From Dermanyssus gallinae (lineage: Eukaryota > Arthropoda > Arachnida > Mesostigmata > Dermanyssidae), in the NCBI GenBank assembly GCA_003439945.1, contig QVRM01005375.1, forward strand, positions 496,001 through 560,000: a stretch of DNA of 64,000 bases. Direction: 5' to 3'. Each line of letters opens with the position of its first letter. Position 1 is the stretch's first letter. The translations under genes and the position numbers were made by a program. Below the pieces are notes generated by a model. That model did no database searches. It saw only the letters and a program-made list of their open reading frames with translations, and was not told where the DNA came from. Below, one piece after another: positions 21,380 to 33,658 of the stretch.

Positions 21380-21720
21380 AAACATGAAAGATCTCATTGG
21401 TACACGCGTCTTAAACTGGCGGCGCTCCTACCTCAGAATCGTAAGTTCGTTGTCAACGTAAGAGACCGTTTATCGGAGCACATGTTCTGTTCTTCGGGAG
21501 CGCCGCAAGGCTCCTGCTTAGGTTCACTGCTTTACACAACATTCGTTCTCGACCTTGGCAAAGAGCTTTGCTCTTTTCGCTTCACTTACAAAATGTACGC
21601 TGACGACCTCAAGTTGTACACAAAGGTGAATACCGAAAATTGAGGGGTAGAGCTCCAGAAACCTTTCAACTGCTAGGAGTTGTGGGCAATATACTAAACA
21701 ACCATTTCTGTTCCGAAATC
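21380..21720 (+). pseudogene. LINE reverse transcriptase fragment
   Basis: The plus strand reads WRRSYLRIRKFVVNVRDRLS, then SSGAPQGSCLGSLLYT near 21495, and the catalytic KMYADDLKLYTKV near 21590-21630. This is the central palm of an APE-type LINE. The rest of the element is absent, so it is a short relic in the arrestin intron, opposite to the gene. Confidence 0.85.
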
Positions 21721-23614
21721 TCAATTGGAGGAAGCGCAGTACTATCTATATGACCAAGCAATCTTTACGTTTTATCGAGTCACTCGGTCCTGGAAACCTT
21801 TTAGAGTGTACAACAATTCTGCTTCTGAGTCTACTGTCATCACGGTTGTCTATCTTTCTCCAAGTATGGCCACCAGATTGAGCTTCAGAGAAAATGATTG
21901 AAAACTTTCAAGCTCAAAAAAAATTATATGTAAAGGTCTGGTCTTTTCGTAATAAACGTCCAAAAACACCGTATGCTTCGGTAACACAAAAGGACCCGCG
22001 CAACATACATTCATTTCCACGGTCGAAATGAGAATACCCGAGATGTAGAGACTAAACCGGTTCAATTTAATGAACGCGATGTCTGGCGTTACCAGATCCC
22101 AAGGCTACAGGGAGCACTACGGGCTACAGAAGTAACTTAACTGTAACCTGACGGACACATTGGGTGTAAGAAAACCTTATATACCCGCTAAGACGTATGT
22201 TCTCTCTATCTGTACGCCCGCTATTTGATAACGCCAGATGAAAGTATACAATCAACTTACGTAACCAAATTATCTCTCCTACAGCGAGTGCGCCAATTCT
22301 AAGTGGAATCGTCCTAGAATCGATGGAGCCGCGGTGGCTTGGCTTGCAAATGCACAATTTTAAAGAGCGGAGCGTTCCCATGGCACCCACAAACAATAAA
22401 CTAGTATTCGAATTTAACTATCCTTGGAAAGTCTGTTTTCGTTGGTCTCTTGGATCCGGCAGGGCATTTCTTCTCCCCATTCCTCTGCTGGAGAAAACCC
22501 ATAGCAGCTTAGTATGGGACGCTATATTCAGGCTAAAGGTCTAAAATAAAGTGATAACAAATAGACGTCTACGGCCAGCGCGCACCAAGGACAGGTGGAC
22601 CCGACTAAGCTTAGAACTCCGGCCAAGCAAACTTTAAAGTAATGGTCGTCGCTGCCTTTCCTGGGTATGGTTGTCCTCTGTTTTCCGTGGAATATGTTTA
22701 GCTGGTCTCTTCAAGGGACAATAAAGGACAAGTAACTAACAATGTCGAGAACGGTTCAGTAGCAGCTCCAGCCCTCAACTAAATTTGATTTACGCATCTG
22801 GATACTAATACGCAATAGTACCCGGGAATATACCGAGCATGCGCTTGGCCCTCCTTGCCCTTATCCAACCTAAAGCTGATCTCTAGATTACTTCGTAAAG
22901 CACTCGCCCATCATTCCTACGTTTTCGTTCCCCAGTCACAATAAGTCTTCATTTAGCGAAATAAGGAGTATTGGACACGACCCTGAGCATAGACTGGTAG
23001 CACTTGGCAAACACTTGCAGAACGGTAATGACACGTGTGTCAGTTCTAACCAACCTCTTAACTAGTACGTGCAATTTAAGATTGCTACTTTCTATAGAGC
23101 GGAGTCTTCGAGATAAATCGGATGCAAATATTCAATAACGGATCACCGTGCAAAGCTTTCGAATACTGGCTGACACATCATTTATAACTCAAACTCATAG
23201 TTCATGTAGTTCTTTACTACTTAAAATAGGAGTTCATATGTTTAGAGATCGAATTTAAAATTGACATCACCATATAGACAAACGAAGGACTACACAAATA
23301 ATACAACGGTTAGCATTTTGCAGAGAAATACAAACTGTCTGAGAGAGACAGTCCAAATTAATAAACGCTAACAGGAAATCCAATAACTTCCAAAAAATTG
23401 CCTGTCAGTGCCATACAAGTGGAAAGGCGCTTGGCATCACGAGACTGAAACTATTTTGTATGATGACGTTCCAATGTCGCTACGATCCTACCTAGAGGTC
23501 TGCGCATAAATGGCTCTTAAAACATTTTGCGCTCACAACATGTACCTACTCTCTCCCCGCTGTTTGGTTGCACTAATCGAAAGCAAACCTTTAAAACTTG
23601 CTTTTAATGAGATG

Positions 23615-23662
<48 letters not shown>
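23615..23662. repeat. (TA)n microsatellite
   Basis: A 48-bp TA run with one interruption. Confidence 0.95.
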
Positions 23663-23665
<3 letters not shown>

Positions 23666-24359
23666 TGTGATCTGGATACTCTTAATCAGGTCTTCCTCGT
23701 ATTCTCCCGCCGACATATGTATATCCAATGATGATGACGATGGTTCTCATTATATAAGTGATGTCATGTTGTTATAAATGGTGATATCAGTAGAGTTTAT
23801 ATTGTCTCCAGCGTTGACGAGAATGCAAAAAACAAACAGACGTATTGGTAAGTGATTACACCGTACGCAGGGTGGTATCTATGAGTACCAGTCAATCAAA
23901 TCAGACAAAGTTTGGCAGTGGTTGATGAGCCGCCAACCAACACGCACAACCAAATGTCCGATGACCCAGATGCAGCAAAAGCGTCCTCAAAGTTTCGCCG
24001 AAAGAGCAAGCCGAATTCGCAAGAACAGGAAGAAACAAACGGGAACGGAAAGAGGCGGATAGAAGCAGATCTAGGCAGAAAAGAAGCGATCGCTTTGACT
24101 GATGAAATGGCCCGGACTTTTTATTCCACAAACAAAAATAAAGAACTACCGTGCTGTGCGTTCCTTGGTGCCGTTAGCGCTTGTTGTAGTCCGACTATGC
24201 TCGCGTATTCATTCAGGCAGCGCCTCCTTGACGTTGTGGCAATAGTTTCGTGGCAATAACAAATTAAATTTACCATAGTCCTTGACTTTTTTATTCATCA
24301 GTTCATATTACAATTTCGTTTAAGTTAACGTGTTCGAGGTCTCGTAGCTGTGGATTGTG

Positions 24360-24662
24360 GTTGATCCAGTCCAAACTTTTTTTCACGCTCTGACAACCAC
24401 ATTTTATACGCTCGTAATGGGCTAAGTTGCTTGTGGCACGATAGATCGTCTAAATGCATCTATCGTCATCGCGTTCTCGCACTGGAATTATATAGGCTTT
24501 CTCCAGCGGAGGTATGTAGCAGCAGGGCAATGACAACCACGTCCAACCAGAATTCAACCAGCACGGCCGGGGCTCGAACTAGCGATTGTTTTACTAACCG
24601 TGATTGCCATGGCAACGCCCCGTTTCGAACGGTGCGTTAGCCGCCTAAGCCACCGCCACTAC
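24360..24662 (-). repeat. tRNA-derived SINE
   Basis: Read on the minus strand from about 24657, GGTGGCTTAGGCGGC is an A-box-like start (TGGCTTAGGCGG). About 70 bases on, AGTTCGAGCCCC is a near-perfect B box at 24566-24577. The head does not fold as a normal tRNA. A non-tRNA body of about 190 bp follows. These are the internal RNA polymerase III promoter elements typical of SINEs. Confidence 0.65.
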
Positions 24663-25191
24663 AAAACTGCCAGTGAAGTCGCTATCATTTTAGATCTTAG
24701 CCTCATCCTGGCACCGCAACCATAACATTCGCACAAGCAGTACAATCGTTCAGAATTCAGGTTCACCGTTTGGCTGAAAAGCGCAGTAAACTTACCTGCT
24801 GCCGTGGGAAAACAAGAAGGACAAAACGTTGGCAGGCAGCCGATTCAGGCGAAGGAAGAGCTTCAAAATAATCGTCAATCAATACGGCAACCTTAAATCG
24901 AAGCAATTTTTTGTCAGTTCTGTATACACATGCTCGTGGAATCAGAAATCTGTTATAGCCTTCTGGCAGTCAGATGAGCGCTTCTAGACGTCTTGGAATA
25001 TTTAGCAGCGAGGTGAGCTACAACACTGGCCAATATCGGTGTGTGCTCACCAAGCACCTATGTTTCCTGAGAGAAAATAATGCGCCCATTGAGCGAGGGA
25101 ATGCTTTCGCCTGATTCATATTTTTACGGACGCAACACATCATATATGACCTCAAAAGATGCGTCGCGTTGCTTTTTATCGAAGGTTGTCG

Positions 25192-25192
<1 letters not shown>

Positions 25193-25263
<71 letters not shown>

Positions 25264-25320
25264 AATACTATATCTATATACTCTATTAACTCTAGATAAT
25301 ATATATATATTAATATATAG
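25193..25320. repeat. TA-rich microsatellite, compound
   Basis: TA runs are interrupted by short AATA and TCTAGA-like pieces over about 125 bp. Confidence 0.9.
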
Positions 25321-26117
25321 AACCCTGGCTGGTGGACAGCCTGCCACCTAGCTTGAGTTATGCCAACGGGATGTGCACATAATTAAGCTTCCACCGAGGA
25401 TCGATCGGGGTAATCTAAGATACTATTTCCTTCACTCACTCGATTTTCAACTCGCCGACATTTCCATGACGTTTGCGGCGTCTGACCAACTTTGTATGTA
25501 TTGTCTCTTTTTCCCACTATATCTGACGACGCGAGCTGGCGTCTAGAGCAAGAACGCAGTTGGCTGGCCGAATGAACAGTGGGACGACGCCAGTGTCACG
25601 ACGGCGACGACTTATAAATGTTTCTGAGCGCATGATTCGGCGTTTGCCGTCCTCCACGGCAGGTCGTGGAGGTAGCGGCTGTGGCTGTCAGGGTGCTACG
25701 GAAGTTAGAGTAGCTGTTCCATTGGCGGTATTCATGGTTGGCTGAGATCCGTCGGCTAATGCGTGGCCGATCACGTGCTGATAGATCGAACATTCAACAC
25801 GGGATCGATGTTGGGATGTTGATCGGCTGGCTGAACGTGATGTTGCCGACCGATTGACTCATCGGGACTGACTGTTTAAGCGATGAACTCTATGGGGCCG
25901 GGCCGCTCTGGGCCGTCCGTCTCTCAGCGTAGAACCCACCCCCGAGCGTAGAAGGATCGTCTGCCATCACTGCCACAACTTCTAGTTAATAAGCTAACGA
26001 ATTTCTCTCCGTCTAAGTCCCATAACCCAATGCTACCTTATCTAACTAACCGATTGACTTCATATATGGATAATGAAATAATTGCTGCGGAAAAATACAC
26101 AAATACACTGCCAAATA

Positions 26118-26345
26118 ACCGAGCAAGATGGCTTAGTGGCAAAGCCTTTGCCTTGCATTAGGGAGGACTGGGTTCGAGACCCAGACCGGTCACTCTTGTA
26201 TTGGTTTGCATGGTTTCCAATTTGGACAAGGTAAATGCCAGAGTGGATTAAAATTAGCCATGACATGAAAAAACCGTACACGGGCAATTGCCTTACGGAA
26301 AATCTAAAAAAAAATCGGTGCAGTGTATCACCGCTCAAAGATCCG
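26118..26345 (+). repeat. tRNA-derived SINE
   Basis: An A box (TGGCTTAGTGGC, 26129-26140) and a consensus B box (GGTTCGAGACC, 26171-26181) are correctly spaced. The stretch around the B box can pair as a T arm (CTGGGTTCGAGACCCAG). The outer ends pair too poorly for a working tRNA acceptor stem, and about 150 bp of unrelated body follow. Confidence 0.8.
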
Positions 26346-27913
26346 ATTGTGTGGCCCGATAAAGTATTGTTATCAATTGAAAACCGGTCAACCTTGGCTC
26401 GTTCACCAGCATACACGCTCTAAGCCGTTTGCATAGAAAACGACTTACTTGCAATAAAATCGAGTGATTGACTATTTATTGACGAAAGTATTTCAGTGAC
26501 AGCAGACCCTGTGGATGCTCATCTGCAGACCTATTCAAGTATGCGTGATGCGCGCACGTGTGTATCTATACGCTCATTATGTGTGTATGAGTGTGTACGC
26601 ACGCAAAATTTCCACAAATTTCTATACATTTGTCGAGGCGGTGGATTCATACATCGAGCATACCAATTCAAACGTGTTGTTAGTTGTTTTTGAAATCCAT
26701 CTCAATGACTCCAGCCACCGATTCGCATGAATCGAAACATCCTGCTCTCATTTTTTTGTGTATTCGAAAAGTGGAAGAGATCGCACGATGCCAAGTCGTG
26801 GTGCTTCGCCAGCGTGACTCCAGCTGCAGCGAGAAAAACCTCAGTGTTTTCAGCTCGGTGGACTTGCACGTGGTTGTGTGGTAGACACCACCGTTGAAGT
26901 TATATCTCTTCCCGGTGAGCGTAGCGAAATTATTTGGCTGGCATTCTGCAGTATACCAATCACTCGTGACTGTACCGTCTTGCGCCTGGCCACTGCAAAC
27001 TCTGGGACCTGAGTAGAGGGTCATGAAAATGTTCCCAAGTCTCATCACCTGCGACTTGTCTTAAGTAGAAGACCTACCCCGATATAATTTCATCGCAAAT
27101 TCTGGAGTAGAAAGTCCCGCGCCACTTATGTCACAAATCACGAAATACCCACCGAGCAGAGTTGTAGTGAGTTCACCGAGATTGTCGTGTGAGATTTTAT
27201 GGAAGACACCCTAGCCACCTTTAGCAATACAAATGGTATGCTTGAGTTTTCCTCACTAGAAGTCTTCACAAGAGCCAAATGTGTTTCACGTGCTTCTGTT
27301 TTGGACATCCTTCAACAGGATGCGTCGTACAGATTGAAATATCCAGTTCAAAATATACTTATAAGATAGAACTTCGCCCCTATAGTCAAAGCTCTTCGAG
27401 ATGCCCTTGTGCACCACCATCGCTGAAAGTTGTACAAAGAACAGCACGCAGCAGATATATAATCGTAATAAAATGATTACCCTAGTCACATTCGACATCA
27501 GTAACAGCCGATTTGTATCTATCGTACCCTATCGTACCCATTACCGGAGAGCTGGGGGAGTAGAAATGGCGCGTGCTCTGTGTTCCAGAAGAAGTTCGGA
27601 CTTTCTTCACTCTTCCGACCCGCACCTCTATACAATCGATCGTTATGCACCAGCCAGCCGATGGCAGCTGCAGCATTGAAATCAACACCCACCAATGATA
27701 ACATGATGTCTGGCTGCGTCGCCACTTGTCTGACAGTTCGCGTGGCTCGCTTGTACAACGGCACAAATACGGATGCCGCAAACAACTCCACTGCATAATA
27801 TTGCGAATACTTCATGCTCAAATCATTCTAAAATGAAAACCATATGTTTAAACCTCACGATAGACAATGCATGCTTATGTATTCGCTGGAAAGAGAGCAC
27901 CGAACGCATAATG

Positions 27914-27930
27914 CTTATATATATATATAT
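27914..27930. repeat. Short (TA)n tract at the left end of a mariner
   Basis: The TA tract ends exactly where the decayed mariner begins. Confidence 0.85.
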
Positions 27931-29089
27931 AAGGACCACTCAGCAAGTACTTTGACTTTTGAGGCCAGATCGAAACCGTCAAGGTGTTCTGGTGTGTTTT
28001 GCTTAGAAGCGCCATTCACCATCTAGGCACAGGTCAGATATTGTTTGAGCTTGATTCAAAGAAATAAAAAAAAAGTTTTATAGATTTTAAAAACTGAAAA
28101 TGGAGGAGCGACGGAGCTGCATACAGTGCTATGTTAAAAACCAAGTCATATATTCTAAAGCGGCACCGCCTACTATGCCATGAGCACTAAGAAAACGTTG
28201 AAAAAGTTTATGACATTTTGCTTAACAATCCCCGAAGTACTATCAAGAAGATAGCACAGGAACTGGAGAGTCTTAAAGAACAGTTGTTACAGTATTGACC
28301 GATATTTTATGCGTCGAAGAACTGGCAGCGAAGTTCGTTCCAAAAATGTTGAACTTCCAGCAAATTAAGGGCCAGTCGGGAAACATCCGAATTGAATCTT
28401 CAAGCGGTAGCAGAAGACCCTGGATTGCTTCAGAGGGTGATTACAGGATACGAGTCATCAGTATATGGATACGACATCGAGACCAACCCAATGCTCCCAG
28501 TGGTGCCTCCAAGGAGTCGATCAAAAAAAAAATTCAGACAGAGCAGATCCAATATACAGATTCTTTTGACTGTTTTTCGCGACTACAAGAGAATCATATT
28601 CCACAAATGTTTTTTTACCTGGTTGTACGATCAATAAGGAATACTACCGTGAGAACGAGAAAGATTGCGCGAAGAATGTCCAACGCAAGAGGCCTGAAGT
28701 CAAGGCAAACAACTCTTGGGCTCTCCATCACGACAACGTATCAACGCAGACCTCTTTACTGATTTCAGATTATTTGATACAAATTCGATTCCTATATTTC
28801 GGCAAGCTCCCTATTCATCAAATCTGGCTCCACGCGACTTTTTCCTGTTCCCATGGATAAATATTGAAATGACAACGTTTCGAGATTATAGAGAAGATGA
28901 AGAAAAAATCGCAGAAGTAACTCAACTCGATTCCGAAAGATGCGCTTAAAAAATGTTTGGAAGAGTGGTAAAGAAAAAGAGTGCCACTGAAGAAGGCAAC
29001 ATATTGAAGGAATATTCTGAAGGGAACACAAACACTTTGGACGATTAAAAAATATTCTTCTTTCTTTAAATGTATGAGAACCGTTCGCC

Positions 29090-29091
<2 letters not shown>
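27931..29091 (+). pseudogene. Dead mariner transposon copy
   Basis: The 1161-bp copy has degraded inverted ends (AAGG at the left; complement of 29068-29091 beginning AAGGCGAACGG at the right). The transposase is recognisable in pieces: AAKFVPKMLNFQQ near 28325, VITGYESSVYGYDIET near 28440, SNIQILLTVFRDY near 28545, HHDN near 28730 and the SSNLAPRDFFLFPWI region near 28815-28855. The first catalytic aspartate of ITGDES is a tyrosine here. Several frameshifts and stops occur. It belongs to a different mariner family from the intact copy at 4.9 kb and to the same one as 41346-42399. (TA)n tracts touch both ends. Confidence 0.9.

Positions 29092-29092
<1 letters not shown>

Positions 29093-29142
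<50 letters not shown>
29093..29142. repeat. (TA)n microsatellite at the right end of a mariner
   Basis: A 50-bp pure TA run directly after the mariner right end. Confidence 0.95.
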
Positions 29143-29145
<3 letters not shown>

Positions 29146-31259
29146 GATATCTTACTGACAATCTAAATTCCCAGAGCATGCTTTCGCGCTAAAACACATT
29201 CTCAAGAAACGGGATCGGCTTGTGTAACCAGGCAAAACAGCTGTAGTTACTCGACTCAGCACCACACTAAATATTACTCCAATCAAGAATCTCAAAATAA
29301 AGGAATGCCTAGACATAGTCGGGAGATTGACACCACATTTCCAAAGAATACTATTTGAATGTTTTGGCAGAAACTGCGGCCCAACTTAATAAGCCAGCCT
29401 ATTCAGCTAATGAATGACCATTAATGCGAACTGCAGAGCAGCCTGAGCAACAACTATCCTAAATCTTAACGCCTGGATCGAAACTTTGTTATTAAACGCA
29501 GAGCAGAAGTTGATCCCAGCCCAGGTGCAAACTTAGAGTGCTCCTACAAATGTCAGGCCAATCTCCATCCATATGACCTTGGTGCCATGGAAAGTGGAAA
29601 AGTCCTAGTGTGAAAGCAACTGCATTAGCTCTGTACCCAGGAAGAGAGATAGTAACTTCCGAACAAGACTTAACACATGTCAGTTGACACGAAAAAGATC
29701 TGAACAATATATGCGGTACAAACACACTTTGCGACACTTGGCGCTCGGTATCTTAAGAAGAGCAGCCGTGGACAGTAGTGAACCCTGACTGCGACACCAT
29801 ATTCAAAGATGCTTAGGAAGAATACGACACCCTGCGATTACCTTGTCCCTATATCACGTTTGTCAAACAATAAAGCTAACATGTTTTTGTTAAACAACGT
29901 TACGTTGTGTGCATTAATGTTCCTACTAGTTTCTCGCATTTTGACTAGAAAATGAAAACGTGCTTAAAGCTCAGATATTTCCAACATTGTATCCCAAAGT
30001 GTTGCTGGTGCCGGGCTTCGATTTGACTTGTCCGTCCCCCTTCCGACTAAATATTCGGCAATAGCAAAGCTGAGTAGAACTACTATTCAGAGATATTCCG
30101 ATATTAAAGTAATACATTCCGCACGGGTGCATATTGCCTGATAATGTACTTGAACAGTTATTAATCAATATTACTTGCCATAGTCAACATGGTATTCAGC
30201 CGAACGCACCCCTCCGGATAAAGCCCGAACACACTTTGCCATCGCGACCATACCAGACAGCAAAGCTTAGGTAGAAAGAATACGTCATTGTTTACAATAA
30301 GAGCAAACGCATAAGAATCTATACGTGGACTTAGACCTGTTCAACAAATATTTTGTGGCACTCGCAAACCCATACAACTCGGATTTCTCTCTACCCAATA
30401 CAAAATATATATATATATATATACATTTGTGATAAGTGGTGAGGTGTTAATTGACACGTCACCAAAGGAATCGAAATGACCTCGCTGCTGTCCGTTGATA
30501 AGTGATCAACATGTTTTTCGCGACGAATGGCGACAAAAGCTGCTGATCGATAAACCAACCAGACCACGGCGTCAGCAGTTGTGACAGCAACACCACCATG
30601 GAGCGACAGCGGAGTAGCTGTGATGGGGCTTCACTGACGACAGCCGTGTCGGTGCGTCGTGCTTCGATATGCCGCGTTTGCCATATACCGTATCGGTGTC
30701 ACGTCACAGAGTCGAGAAATTAAGCGGAGGTCATTCATTGCTCGTGTATCACTGTTCGTGTAGGCCACAAATGACAACATTCGCTATGGAACTTATTGAC
30801 AACCTATCTTCAATTGGACAATGGCAAACAGCAGAAACGGCTCTGGCGGCTGCGGCTGTAACGGTGCCGGCGGGGCGCCATTCTATATGAATATTCATTT
30901 AGTTCAATCGAGCTGAGTATATGCGTACAATCATTGACACTTTTGTCGTTTCTCATTCACTACCGTCCCACTGCAGAAGAGCGGCTGCAGAGATCGTCGC
31001 TGCAACGCCGAGCAATTAGCCGCGTGGTACTTACCAGCACAGCACTGACAGAAGCATTAAGTGTACTCATTACCGAAGACCCTACGGGAGCATACGATGT
31101 CGCGGAACCTGGGTACCATATATTTGACGTATACATGGCCCGAATAACAGATTTGTAGACCAAAATACGGAAAAAGAATTAATAAACTCTGGCTGGACGC
31201 AACAGTGGATAACGTCATGAACTGCGAGTCGCCCTCCACGTCAAAGGTACTTTTCGACC

Positions 31260-31830
31260 ATACTAGTAATGCGCCGGATGGCTAAACGAGCATAATTGGG
31301 ACCCGCTAGCCGAAATGATTCGACCCACCTGTGTCAATAGACTTGTCAATAGCCTTGACGCAATCAATAAAGATGGCACACAATTTACCACTAGGACGGG
31401 CTACATTTCCCGCCTGAGCCCGAACAGTTCAGGCAAAAAAACACGATTAGCCGCGACTTCAACTCTTGCGATGACCAACTAAAAGAACGTTTTCGCAAAC
31501 GTGAGTTTCGAAGCCACTACTCGGTAGAGGTTCGATCAAATCTGTCATCTTCAATCCTCCCGTTATAGGTAGGGAGAATCTAGCCAAACTCCAAAAAAGT
31601 GCTCCTCCTTCACTATTTCATTAAACATTTCACAAAGGATGTCCACGAGAAGCCACTCGGCCTGTACCCAGTCCTCATAGTAGGCCCTGACAGGTCCACT
31701 ACTTTTCCACTTGGTGAGTGACGGAGAGGTATTGAATACTTCCTCCTCCTTCTCGAAGGGAGACTTCATAGTATGCTGCTCCAGTGTTAGCGGCAGTTTA
31801 ACTACAGAAGGCTCGTCAGGAGGCACTCTA
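31260..31830 (-). pseudogene. LINE reverse transcriptase fragment
   Basis: The minus strand from 31826 reads SPFEKEEEVFNT, SLTKWKSSGPV and LCEMFNEIVKEEHFFGVWL. These match the first reverse transcriptase blocks (K.GKAPGPDG ... LFN.I.....P..W) in altered form. Further on, AIFIDCVKAID near 31370 corresponds to the FIDYEKAFD block. No YADD core is left. Confidence 0.6.
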
Positions 31831-33472
31831 CCTACTCATTAACAAGCGTGCGCGACAACCTTGGCAATTATAGGCAGAAGCATCTCGTTCTGCCCTTTCA
31901 ATCATACCGGCCTCCTCCCGCAATACATGGTCTGCTTTCGAGCAACGGCAAAGCTTAATAAAAGATTTTCTACGACTTGCCTAGTTTGTCTGTTGCCTCC
32001 TTGCTTGCTCCCCTTCGGCTCAAAAGGATAAGGAAAAAACAAAAGCGAGCCTATCTGTGACACTGTATAAGGAGGTAGAAGAGCCCACAAAAGCACTAAG
32101 ACAACAACGAACACAGGGCAGCGAACGGATGTCAATAGCAACGTTGTACAAAGGGAAAAGCCAGACCCCATTGCAACTGTCAACGGAACTAACGAACCGG
32201 CCGGCGGCAGCAGCGGCGGAGTCGACTACACGGGTGCTGTCGGTTATCAAAGTGAAGCAGCAAACAGGCCTATGCCAGTAACATTACGGCCGAAAGCAAT
32301 TGCCATAATAAAAAACAACGATAAAACAAACATACAACGATAATAGCCTCACAAGCAGTGCATAGCAGATAGGTGCACATGTATCTAATTACTTAGTAGT
32401 CCGGTTATGAGTTCAGGGCTTCAGTTAGCTGAAACGCCCTGTATGTTGTGCTGCCCAATACAACAGTTCAACGAGTAAATGAATGATTAAGTCAAAGTAG
32501 CGAAGTCCCTGATGGCCGGCTACAGCTGTGTCACCAAATCGGCATAGAGCCGCTGTCGGCGCGTGACCAGTCCGGCAAGCTTCTTGCCTAGCTTTGCGGT
32601 ACTTCAGTTCGCCATAACTTCTCGGATACATACGATCGCCACTTCTGTCGCAATGTCTCTTAACGATGACGACATCAGCCATGCGTGACCAATCGCCCAT
32701 CATTATTACTATTCATGAAATACGCTACTATATGCTTTGTCTAATGATTACTACAAATCGGGCTCAACTCCCATGCGTGTCGCTTCCATTCACACCAACC
32801 GACGAAAGTCCAGTATCACTTGTTTAGGATATAGCCGAACAGAAACTTTTGCAAAATGGTTGAAGAGTAAGTCACGTACTGGGAGACTGTCTGAACAAAA
32901 ACAACATATATGCCTCCAGTTTCAAGAGAACAATATATTATAGGTAGCTTATTCTCAGCAGAAGTTCGCCACGAAGCCAATTAATTCAAAGTATTGTCAA
33001 CACGGATTCTTTCAGACGCCATTTAAAATCCTACTCTGCTCTAAGCGGGAAACGGGTAGGTGTCCACAAATTCAGGAAATCTGCGACATATGCTATATGC
33101 TCACGGATGTAAATATATGTCCCCCGCACGCAAAAAAAACGTTTGTCATATATAAAACAATGCAGCTATGTATTGCCCAACTTTGAAAATAATAGTGTTA
33201 GCTATCGGTCAAGCAACCAAGACTAAATACAGACCTCAGGTATATATACATAAATCTTAATAACTCCGAAATGGCGTTCGATCTGTATGTAACTATACAA
33301 TTATATCTAAATATAAGAAGGTCTACACATAGGTATATACGTACACAATATATATGCTCTCCGATCTTTAAAATTATGCCAACTATTTAGCGTGTTAGTT
33401 GACGTCATATAAATGCATGCATATATAGTTTAGTTATGATATATACATATTATAAACATATAAATAATTTAC

Positions 33473-33658
33473 CTCATCGCCATCTCGATTTTTGTTGTTT
33501 GCAGTCTTTGCGTAGCCGCCAGATGTTGAGTTGGGATCATCTCCGTGTACGGGCGACGCTGGCTCCTCCTCCTCTTCGGGCTTTGGATGCATTAGCACAA
33601 ACGGCAACTCGGCCACGAGATCCCCTCCGAGTGGCCCTAGGCACAGCTTGACCTTCAC
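33473..33658 (-). CDS. krz: Beta-arrestin (kurtz-like), internal exon
   Basis: This 62-codon exon is in phase 0 at both ends. It starts VKVKLCLGPLGGDL and continues AELPFVLMHPKP, the last strands of the arrestin C-domain and among the most conserved arthropod arrestin sequence. An acidic, flexible linker follows (EEEEEPASPVHGDD and a Ser/Thr/Asn-rich stretch to NRDGDE). The acceptor is TTAAAG directly before GTG (AG at 33660-33659) with a pyrimidine-rich run upstream. The donor after the final GAG is GTAAAT, both on the minus strand. It should be joined to the exon at 49387-50391 upstream and the one at 20670-20786 downstream. Confidence 0.95.

Larger units (their letters stand above)
20787..33472 (-). 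other. Arrestin intron between the second and last recognised exons
   Basis: This is about 12.7 kb, bounded by GTAAAT on the donor side (33472-33467) and TTTTAAG on the acceptor side. It contains a LINE fragment (21380), two tRNA-derived SINEs (24.4 and 26.1 kb), a dead mariner (27.9 kb), another LINE fragment (31.3 kb) and several (TA)n arrays. In the remaining parts (20.99-21.37, 21.73-23.61, 23.67-24.35, 24.66-25.19, 25.33-26.11, 26.35-27.91, 29.15-31.25 and 31.84-33.24 kb) I recognise nothing. Confidence 0.75.

Noticed and set aside
26118..26200. Functional tRNA gene
   Set aside because: A and B boxes are good, but the acceptor stem does not pair; a SINE head fits better.
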